DNA from: Candidatus Aminicenantota bacterium
GTDB taxonomy: Bacteria > Acidobacteriota > Aminicenantia > UBA2199
Assembly (NCBI GenBank): GCA_030671465.1
Contig: DAOVIP010000057.1
Coordinates: 1 to 8,355 of the forward strand
Reading direction: 5' to 3'
DNA: 8,355 bases
The notes under the pieces: model-generated
The model's input: the letters and a program-made list of their open reading frames with translations, nothing else
Told to the model about the DNA's origin: nothing
The model's database searches: none
Program-made: the position numbers and the translations under genes
Shown: in pieces, positions 1 through 6,941 of the stretch
Numbering within the stretch: the stretch's first letter is position 1
Layout: every line of letters begins with the position of its first letter

Positions 1-129
1 GATTCGGAAATTATCGATGCGGTTTCCCTCCGGTTGGCAGATGTGGCCAGACAGACTCTGGAGATGACCTTCAATATCCAGGTTCTTGATCTGGAAAAAC
101 TGATCCGAAATCCTTGGAAAAAGTTTTAG
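1..129 (+). CDS. C-terminal fragment of an unrecognised protein (5' end outside window)
   Basis: Frame 1 is open from the window edge to a TAG at 127-129 and gives 42 residues, ending in IRNPWKKF. The fragment contains a mixed-charge stretch that could form helices (SLRLADVARQTLE) and no hydrophobic segment, so this end looks soluble. I do not recognise the family and the fragment is too short to suggest a function. Its stop codon overlaps the stop codon of the convergent minus-strand RND gene, which is how tightly packed real gene ends often look and is the main reason for preferring this frame. Two minus-strand frames are also open here but have no start codon within the stretch. It could still be a chance open frame. 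Confidence 0.6.
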   Translation, partial: DSEIIDAVSLRLADVARQTLEMTFNIQVLDLEKLIRNPWKKF

Positions 130-3100
130 AATTTTCTCAGCAATCTGGGGAAAAAATGCCTCAGGTCATCAAAATAGGTGTATAAGACCGGTACGGCAAA
201 CAGGGTCAGGAAAGTGGAACTGATCAAACCGCCGATCAGGGTGATTCCCATGGGCGCATAGGGCATACCGATCAGACCGGTGTTGCTGACCGCCATGGGA
301 AACAATCCGAAAATGGTGGTCAAAGCAGTCATCAAGATGGGACGGAAACGGTGCATGGCTGCCACCAGGATGGCCTGTTCCCGGCCCATGCCGCTCTTGC
401 GGTACTGGTTGATCAGGTCAATCAGAACGATGGCATTGTTGACCACCACCCCGATTAACACCACCAGACCGATGCCGGCAAAAATCTCAAAGGTGGTTCC
501 GGTAATGAACAACAACCAGTAGGAGCCCACAAATGCAGCCGGGATGGACACCAGCACGGTCAGGGGCAGGATAAAGCTCTCGAATAACACCCCCATGATC
601 AGGAAAACGAACACGATGGAAAAGAGCAGGGCTGTGTCCAGGTCCTCGAATGCATTCTCAAATTGCCGGGAACGCGCCCCCTTATTATAGGAATAGCCGG
701 TGGGGAACCGGAAACTTTTGAAAATATTGTCCAATTTGGCGGAAATTTCCTTCATATCGGTATCACCGGTATAAATTTTTATTTCCAGGGTGGATTTGCC
801 GTTTTCCCTTCGGATATTCCCCTTGCTCTTGTGATAGGTCAGGTTGGCCAGCGAGATCAGATTGGTGCCGGTATTGTTTTCGGTGGCGATAAAGGTATTC
901 TTCAGCTGGGCCACTGTTTCTCTCTGATCCGGCCGGGTTTTGACAAAAATTTCTATTTCCTTTTCCGGAGTCTGGTAGTTGGAAATCTTTCGCTTGCTGA
1001 GATTAAACCGCACAAGCTGACTGAGAAAAAAGGGATTAACCCCGATATTATAGGCCTTTTCCCGGTCAATGGCAATATGAATTTCATCATTACCGGTCTC
1101 GGTATCGGTATCGATAGTCAATACACCCGGAACCAGTTTCAACTGGTTTTCCAGCTCGGTGGCCAGATCATCCATTACCCCGGTATCGTAGCCGCTTAGG
1201 GTATAGGTCAGAGCACCCTCGCTGGGTCCCTGCTGCTCGCTCCAGGTGGTTCTCATCTTCACACCCGGGATCACCGGAAGGTTCTTCTTGATATCTTCGG
1301 TCAATTCCTCCCGGGTCATGCGCCGGTAACTGCTCAATCCCAGCATCCTGACTGTTTTCCGGTAAATAACATCATACCATTGTTTGTCACGGTCCGGTTT
1401 CATATAGATTTCAATTCTGCCGCGAAAGGCCCTCACCCGGGTGGATACGTGGTCAATATGGTAAACATCCTTTTTTTCCTTGATTTTATTCACAACGTAG
1501 TTCAGGGTTTTATCCACCTTCTCCAGGGTGTAATTGCTGGGGAAATTGCAGATTACCTTGGCATCCCGGATCCCGCCCTCGGCCACATCGGTCTTCTTGA
1601 TGTTGTTCATGGGAATGACCATGCTGAAAATGACCAGCAGGATAATGATTAGGGCATTGACCCGGTTTTTCAGAATTTTAACTAAAAAGTCCTGGTATTT
1701 CTGGGAAAAAATACTGTGGGTGGAATGAATGACTTTTACTTTTTTGGGAATGGCCTTGATAGAGCCCAGGGGGATAAGGATCAGGGCAATGAAAAGGCTG
1801 GCCAGCAGGGCAAAGATCACTGGCAGTCCGATCCGGGTCAAATAAAAGGTCAGGAACATATTCCCGCCCATCACCATTAAGGGCAGGAACACCACCACCG
1901 TGGTCAGGGTAGCCATGATAATGGCCATCCCCACTTCGGATGCCCCCAGAAGCGCAGCCTTCTTGGTCTTGTACCCCAGTCCGTTGAAACGGTAAATATT
2001 TTCGGTGATCACGATGGAGTTATCCACCACCAGACCGATGCAGATCATCAGGCCCATCATGGTAAAACCGTTCAAAGTCCAGCCCAGGGAATATATCAAC
2101 ATAATCGAAACCAGTAATGACAGCGGAATGGCCAGGGTCAGCATCAGGGTGATCCGGAACCGCCTCAGAAATAAAAACAACACAAAAAATGCAAAGATAC
2201 CCCCCCAGAGCATGGTGGTCTTGACATTTCCGATGGAATCATTGATCATCTCACCCTGGTTGAAGAAGATGAAATAATTGACTCCCTTCAACTCCGGATA
2301 TTCCGAAAACTGGGCCTCCAGTTTTTCAACCAGATTACGGCATACGTCCACGGTATTGGCCTCGCTCTCCTTGTACAGCACCAGACCGGCCGCGATTTTT
2401 CCATCCACCCGCATCATGCTGGTGATTTCTTCATCAAAATCATAGACAATATCGGCGATATTTTCCAGGCGCACCCCGTTGCCGATTTCAATATTTTGAA
2501 TATCCTCCAGGCTGCTGAAACGGGATTTCGAGCGCAACAGATATTTCTTTTTGCCAACGTACACATAACCGTGGGACATGGCAAAATTATCCCTCATCAA
2601 TCGGTTCATCAATTGATAGAGATTGACATTATAGGTTTTGACCTTATCGGTATCCAGAATAATCTGCACATACTTTTCCCGCAGGCCGAAGATTTCCGAG
2701 TTGGCCACACCTTTTATTCCATCCAGTGGCATTTTGATGAATCGTTCGGTCACATAGTACGGGTCCGCCACATCTTCATCGTAAGAAATTCCCATATAGA
2801 TCACCGGGTCATCATTGGAGCGAAACCGCCGGATATAAAAATACTCGATTTCAGAGGGCAAAAAAGGTCTGGCCCGCTCCAATCGGTCACTGGCCTGGGT
2901 ATAGGCCAGGTCCATGTTGGTTCCCTGGGAAAACTCCAGCCAGAACCAGCATCCCCGGTTGGAAGAATTGCTGAATACCCGCTTCAGGTTCTTGATGGTT
3001 TTAACCTCCCCTTCCACAGGCTTGACGATCTGTTCCTCGATTTCCTTGGGATTGCCATCCCCGTAGGGAATCCAGATACCCAGCCATGGGGCACTTAATC

Positions 3101-3242
3101 CCGAGGGCATCAGGTCCAGCTTGATGCGGGAATAGGAAATAAAACCCACCACCAGGATGGCCATCAAGATCATGGTTACGGTCACCGGCCTCCTGATGGA
3201 AAACCTGGGCAACATGCGTTCGGTTATATTTGGTTCTGTCAT
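126..3242 (-). CDS. RND efflux permease, HAE1/AcrB-like (second pump of the operon, 'RND-B')
   Basis: Inner-membrane proton-driven exporter that would take substrates from periplasm or membrane and pass them to an adaptor and an outer-membrane channel. At 1038 residues it has the standard RND length and duplicated layout: TM1 near 15-36, a periplasmic porter region, TM2-TM6 near 341-492, TM7 near 527-546, a second periplasmic region, and TM8-TM12 near 868-1021. TM4 has VVDNSIVITENIYR, with D407 and N408 where AcrB has Asp-Asp. TM10 has VVNNAIVLID, with N935 at the AcrB Lys940 position. The TM11 block RFRPILMT is retained. There are no obvious Met clusters or CzcA-type TM4 motif, so a drug/lipid-type pump is more likely than a metal pump. 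The first periplasmic part is divergent and tryptophan-rich (W53, W57, W99, W101). The start is chosen because its ATG overlaps the upstream TGA. No good Shine-Dalgarno precedes it, which suggests translational coupling. Substrate unknown. Confidence 0.95.
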   Translation of the reverse strand: MTEPNITERMLPRFSIRRPVTVTMILMAILVVGFISYSRIKLDLMPSGLSAPWLGIWIPYGDGNPKEIEEQIVKPVEGEVKTIKNLKRVFSNSSNRGCWFWLEFSQGTNMDLAYTQASDRLERARPFLPSEIEYFYIRRFRSNDDPVIYMGISYDEDVADPYYVTERFIKMPLDGIKGVANSEIFGLREKYVQIILDTDKVKTYNVNLYQLMNRLMRDNFAMSHGYVYVGKKKYLLRSKSRFSSLEDIQNIEIGNGVRLENIADIVYDFDEEITSMMRVDGKIAAGLVLYKESEANTVDVCRNLVEKLEAQFSEYPELKGVNYFIFFNQGEMINDSIGNVKTTMLWGGIFAFFVLFLFLRRFRITLMLTLAIPLSLLVSIMLIYSLGWTLNGFTMMGLMICIGLVVDNSIVITENIYRFNGLGYKTKKAALLGASEVGMAIIMATLTTVVVFLPLMVMGGNMFLTFYLTRIGLPVIFALLASLFIALILIPLGSIKAIPKKVKVIHSTHSIFSQKYQDFLVKILKNRVNALIIILLVIFSMVIPMNNIKKTDVAEGGIRDAKVICNFPSNYTLEKVDKTLNYVVNKIKEKKDVYHIDHVSTRVRAFRGRIEIYMKPDRDKQWYDVIYRKTVRMLGLSSYRRMTREELTEDIKKNLPVIPGVKMRTTWSEQQGPSEGALTYTLSGYDTGVMDDLATELENQLKLVPGVLTIDTDTETGNDEIHIAIDREKAYNIGVNPFFLSQLVRFNLSKRKISNYQTPEKEIEIFVKTRPDQRETVAQLKNTFIATENNTGTNLISLANLTYHKSKGNIRRENGKSTLEIKIYTGDTDMKEISAKLDNIFKSFRFPTGYSYNKGARSRQFENAFEDLDTALLFSIVFVFLIMGVLFESFILPLTVLVSIPAAFVGSYWLLFITGTTFEIFAGIGLVVLIGVVVNNAIVLIDLINQYRKSGMGREQAILVAAMHRFRPILMTALTTIFGLFPMAVSNTGLIGMPYAPMGITLIGGLISSTFLTLFAVPVLYTYFDDLRHFFPRLLRKF

Positions 3243-6200
3243 TTTACTGTTTCTTTACTGAATTTATTGTAAACAACCGGGATTAAAATCAGGGTCAAGA
3301 AGGTGGCGCTCAGCAAACCGGCAATGATGGAGACGGCCATGGGTGCCCGAATCTCAGTCCCTTCACCCAATCCCACTGCCATGGGTAACAGTCCCAGTAC
3401 CGTGGTAAAGGTGGTAATCAAAATCGGCCGCAACCGGACCCGGCCGGCCTGTTTAATGGCTTCCAGTTTCTCCATTCCCCGCTTGCGCAGGATATTGATG
3501 TAATCTATCAACACAATGGCGTTGTTCACCACAATCCCTACCAGAACGATCATTCCGATATAAACGGTGATACCAATGGAAATGTTCAACACAAACAGGG
3601 TAACGAAAACCCCGATAAAAGCCATGGGAATGGTAAACAGAATCAGGAAGGGATGCAGAAAGGATTCAAACTGGGAAGCCATGACAATGTAGACCAAGAA
3701 CATGGCCAGGATCATGGCCATGGCCAGGCTGTTCAGCGAGGTTTCCATCTCCTTGTTCTGGCCGGTCAACTCATAGCTAAACTCGGGAGGCATGGGGTAG
3801 TTTTCGACCACATCGTAAATTTTTTCCACGGCATCCTTCAAACTGATATCGGCAATATTGGCAGAAATGATGGCTGAACGATCCTGATCCACCCGTCGGA
3901 TCTCATTGGGTCCGCTCTGTATCGAGACATTGGCTACACTGCTCAGGGGAATGGGCACCTTACCACCGGGATTCACAATCAGGCTTTTGATATTTTCCGC
4001 CCGGTGTCGTTGCTCATCCCGCAGGTAAACCCGGACATCGATCCGCTTGTCCCTTTCCTTGAATTTGGTGGCCACAAAGCCCTCGATCTTATTCTTAATC
4101 AGACTGGCCACATCATAGGCATTCATGCCAAAATGGGATAATTTCATCCGGTCAAACTCTACCACCAGTTCCGGAAATCCCGGCTTGACACTGCTCTGAA
4201 CATCTTTCAAACCGGGCAGGCGGGCGATTTCATCGTACACCTCCCGGCTGATCTGGCGCAGCTGGGCCAGGTTGTATCCCTTGATCACCACTTCAACCGG
4301 GGGCTTCATGCTGAATAAAACCGGCCGGGAAATATTGTAATCAATGTCGGTAAAATTTTTCAGTACACCGCGAATATTATCGATGACCATCTCTTCGGAT
4401 TTTTGCAGCCTGCGGCTCTTCTTGATGTTGACGGTAACCTTACCAATATGCTCGCCCACTTCCTCTTCGCTGAGCTCCTCCTTGGTAGTCCCGGCATAAA
4501 AACTGAGACTGTCAACCAGGGCCAGCCCGCTGATCTCTTGGCTGATGCGTTGCAGCATGCTATCACTCTTTTCCACCGGGGTTCCCACCGGGAAGGTCAC
4601 ATTCACATAGATGGTGCCCTGATGGACCTCCGGTATCAGCTCACTGCCGATCTGGGGTAAAATCACCAGTATGGTGATCAGAAAAAGCACCACCACGGTT
4701 CCTATGATTTTCACGTCATTCTTCAATGACGCAGCCAGCAATCTGGGGTAGCCCTTATACAGGAATTCCAAAAATTTGTTGAATACCAGCTTGACCAGGG
4801 TGACCAGAAATCCAAAAACCGTTAAAAATAGAATTCCGAGGCCTTTCACAAAAACAATTCCAAAACCCAGCCAGGAGATTACCAACCGGACAAAGCCGAA
4901 AACAAACCCGGTCAGCACAAAGCGGAAGACGTAATAAAGAAAGGAGAAAAACTTATTGATGGCGATCCACAGTAGAACCGGAACCAGAAAAATCTTTTTT
5001 TTCAGGGGAAACCAGCGGGATTTAATTCTTTTTGCCTTTTCGTTCATGGATTCCACAAAATAATGAAAGGGTCGGACCACCATGAAATCATCCCACAGTA
5101 GTTTTTTCTTTTTGAATTTGGCTTCCACCCAGTGGATGAATTGGACCCCATATTTTTTCAAGCCCAGCAGGGTCAGCAGGGGATATAGCAGTATGAAAAT
5201 GACGGAAATCAGCAGCAGGGTCAGGACCACCACCAGGTTGAAAAACAGAACGGCCAGATAACCGATGGTCTGAATGACCACCAGAACATAATTTTTAACT
5301 GATTTTTCCTTTTCAAAATGAAAGGAGAATTGTTTCATCTTCAGGTATTTTTTCCGATCGATTTTACGAGAGGCCAGCATGGGGATAAAGAAAAGGGAAA
5401 CCATCAGAGAGGCCAGCAAAGAAAACACCACTGCCAGGGAAAGATCCCCGAATACCTGGCCTGCAATCCCCTCCACAAAAACAATGGGGAAAAATACAGC
5501 GATGGTGGTCAGTGTGGAGGCGGTTACTGCTCCTCCGACCTCAGACACCCCGCGAACCGCAGACTCAGACCAGCCATCACCCTCTTCCCGGCAACGGAAA
5601 ATACTCTCCATGACCACGATGGAGTTATCCACCAGCATGCCGATCCCCAGGGCCAGTCCTCCCAGGGACATGATGTTCAGGCTGACCTGGAAAATATTGA
5701 GAGGGGCAAAAGTGGCAATGACGGAAATGGGAATAGCTACCGCCACGATCAGGGTGGTGCTAAAATGCTGCAAAAATAGAAACAATATAATGACAGCCAG
5801 AATACCACCGATAAAAGCGGTGTTCCGGACCTCATTAATGGAATTCTGGATAAATATGGATTGATCGGCCAGAATATGATATTGAATGCTGCCGGGCAGA
5901 CGGTAGGCAATAAAATCGGTCATCTGTTTTTCCAGTAATATTTGCTGAAAGGATTTCTTGGCCTGGGGCTTTTGTTTCTCCAGTTCCTTTGCAAATTCCT
6001 GCTGCTCCGGAGTTCCCAGCAGCCTCTCCTTGACCCGGGTACAAACGTCAACGATATTGGCATCCGCTTCCTTGAAGACATTGACCTCGATACTTTCCCT
6101 CTTGTTGACCCGGGTAATAACCCTTCTCTCTTTGTGGCTGTAGGACACCTCGGCAATATCCTTCAGCCGCACCGAAATATCCTGTTTTTTGGCAACAATG

Positions 6201-6928
6201 ATATTTCCGATTTCCCCGACCGAACGAAATTCATTTAAGGTTCGCACGATATATTCGGTTTCGCCTTCCTTGATATTACCGCCAGCCAGGTTGATATTTT
6301 CTTGGCTCAGGCGGGTAGTGATATCATTGAACCTGATCTGGGTGGTGACCAGTTTTTTTTCATCCAGTTTGATGAGGATTTCCTTTTCAAATCCACCCTT
6401 CACCCGGGCAGCGGCCACCCCTTCCAGGGATTCGAGCTCTCTGGAAATTTCATCCTCGACAATTTCCCGCAATTCAATCAGAGGCATATCACTGATAATA
6501 CCGATCCGCAGAACCGGATCCAGGGACGGATCATAGCGCAGGATCATGGGCCGTTCCACGGCCCGGTCCAGATAAACCTGGTCGATTTTTTCTCGAATTT
6601 CCTGGGCAGCCCGATCCAGATTAGTCCCCCAGTTGAACTCAAGAATAATATCCGACTGTTCCGGCCTGGATATGGAAGTCACCGAGACCAGGTCCTTGAT
6701 CAGACTCAGCTGCTCTTCCAGAGGCCTGGATACCACGTTTTCCACTTCCTCGGGAGCGGCGCCGGGATACTCGGTCCGGATGGTATAGGAGGGATAGGAA
6801 ATCTCCGGCATCAATTCCCAGCTCAGGCGGTTCAAACTCACATATCCAAAAACCACAATACCCAGTACAATCATGATGATGGCCACCGGCCTGGTGGTGG
6901 TAAATCCGAATCGCGATTTTAGTTTCAT
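3239..6928 (-). CDS. RND efflux permease with extra membrane domain (first pump of the operon, 'RND-A')
   Basis: Inner-membrane RND exporter, paralogous to the next gene in the operon. The family features are clear: TM1 near 12-32, porter domain with LEFNWGTNLDRAAQEIREK near 96-114, TM2-TM6 near 369-518, TM7 near 738-757, TM8-TM12 near 1066-1220. TM4 carries LVDNSIVVMESIFR (D434, N435) and TM10 carries GIVVNNAIVLIDYIN (N1135, N1136), so the relay is Asp/Asn/Asn instead of AcrB's Asp-Asp/Lys. At 1229 residues it is about 190 longer than AcrB (1049) or its neighbour. Most of the excess is a hydrophobic, Lys/Arg-rich block near residues 525-720, in the normally short cytoplasmic linker between TM6 and TM7. 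A smaller charged insertion lies near residues 303-345. The reading frame is intact through both, so this is not a frameshift or a fusion with lost function. It follows the adaptor gene by 13 nt with GGGAG ahead of its ATG. Substrate cannot be told from sequence. Confidence 0.95.
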   Translation of the reverse strand: MKLKSRFGFTTTRPVAIIMIVLGIVVFGYVSLNRLSWELMPEISYPSYTIRTEYPGAAPEEVENVVSRPLEEQLSLIKDLVSVTSISRPEQSDIILEFNWGTNLDRAAQEIREKIDQVYLDRAVERPMILRYDPSLDPVLRIGIISDMPLIELREIVEDEISRELESLEGVAAARVKGGFEKEILIKLDEKKLVTTQIRFNDITTRLSQENINLAGGNIKEGETEYIVRTLNEFRSVGEIGNIIVAKKQDISVRLKDIAEVSYSHKERRVITRVNKRESIEVNVFKEADANIVDVCTRVKERLLGTPEQQEFAKELEKQKPQAKKSFQQILLEKQMTDFIAYRLPGSIQYHILADQSIFIQNSINEVRNTAFIGGILAVIILFLFLQHFSTTLIVAVAIPISVIATFAPLNIFQVSLNIMSLGGLALGIGMLVDNSIVVMESIFRCREEGDGWSESAVRGVSEVGGAVTASTLTTIAVFFPIVFVEGIAGQVFGDLSLAVVFSLLASLMVSLFFIPMLASRKIDRKKYLKMKQFSFHFEKEKSVKNYVLVVIQTIGYLAVLFFNLVVVLTLLLISVIFILLYPLLTLLGLKKYGVQFIHWVEAKFKKKKLLWDDFMVVRPFHYFVESMNEKAKRIKSRWFPLKKKIFLVPVLLWIAINKFFSFLYYVFRFVLTGFVFGFVRLVISWLGFGIVFVKGLGILFLTVFGFLVTLVKLVFNKFLEFLYKGYPRLLAASLKNDVKIIGTVVVLFLITILVILPQIGSELIPEVHQGTIYVNVTFPVGTPVEKSDSMLQRISQEISGLALVDSLSFYAGTTKEELSEEEVGEHIGKVTVNIKKSRRLQKSEEMVIDNIRGVLKNFTDIDYNISRPVLFSMKPPVEVVIKGYNLAQLRQISREVYDEIARLPGLKDVQSSVKPGFPELVVEFDRMKLSHFGMNAYDVASLIKNKIEGFVATKFKERDKRIDVRVYLRDEQRHRAENIKSLIVNPGGKVPIPLSSVANVSIQSGPNEIRRVDQDRSAIISANIADISLKDAVEKIYDVVENYPMPPEFSYELTGQNKEMETSLNSLAMAMILAMFLVYIVMASQFESFLHPFLILFTIPMAFIGVFVTLFVLNISIGITVYIGMIVLVGIVVNNAIVLIDYINILRKRGMEKLEAIKQAGRVRLRPILITTFTTVLGLLPMAVGLGEGTEIRAPMAVSIIAGLLSATFLTLILIPVVYNKFSKETVK
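4769..5356 (-). other. Extra membrane-associated domain inserted between TM6 and TM7 of RND-A
   Basis: This segment encodes about residues 525-720 of RND-A. In AcrB-type pumps the equivalent linker is short and holds one amphipathic helix. Here there is first a nearly uncharged hydrophobic stretch (about 547-590), long enough for a two-helix hairpin. A strongly basic loop follows (591-645, including KFKKKK at 604-609 and KAKRIKSR at 631-638). After it comes an 80-residue Phe-rich hydrophobic stretch (646-725) with single Lys or Arg residues at 659, 669, 681, 695, 713 and 718. By the positive-inside rule the basic loop should be cytoplasmic. TM6 ends and TM7 begins on the cytoplasmic side, so the insert needs an even number of crossings, four or more. 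Some segments may lie along the membrane instead of crossing it. Boundaries are by eye. Confidence 0.75.
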
Positions 6929-6936
6929 TTCCAGTT

Positions 6937-6941
6937 CTCCC
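6937..6941 (-). promoter_or_regulatory. Ribosome binding site of RND-A
   Basis: GGGAG on the minus strand follows the adaptor's TGA directly and ends eight bases before the RND-A ATG. The whole intergenic gap is 13 bases, so translation of RND-A should follow that of the adaptor closely. Confidence 0.7.

Noticed and set aside
78..94. Possible hairpin (CCAG/CTGG arms) as a terminator near the convergent gene ends
   Set aside because: The stem is only four or five pairs, lies inside the plus-strand coding end, and no T-run follows it on either strand.
663..1199. Plus-strand open frame of 178 codons inside RND-B
   Set aside because: Antisense to conserved RND sequence, with no domain recognised. 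A coding shadow.
2496..3098. Plus-strand open frame of 200 codons inside RND-B
   Set aside because: Antisense to the first periplasmic region of RND-B; composition (His, Ile, Phe, Gly) typical of a shadow frame and no known motif.
4769..5356. Insert in RND-A as a frameshift, inserted mobile element or gene fusion artefact
   Set aside because: The frame is continuous, RND sequence resumes correctly at TM7, and I see no terminal inverted repeats, target duplication or transposase sequence.
6302..6922. Plus-strand open frame of 206 codons opposite the start of RND-A
   Set aside because: It mirrors the well-conserved N-terminal RND region; no independent support.
126..6928. Heavy-metal efflux (CzcA/CusA) assignment for the pumps
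   Set aside because: TM4 reads VDNSIV rather than the VDGAVV form of metal pumps, and no Met clusters or His-rich segments are seen; HAE1-like fits better.
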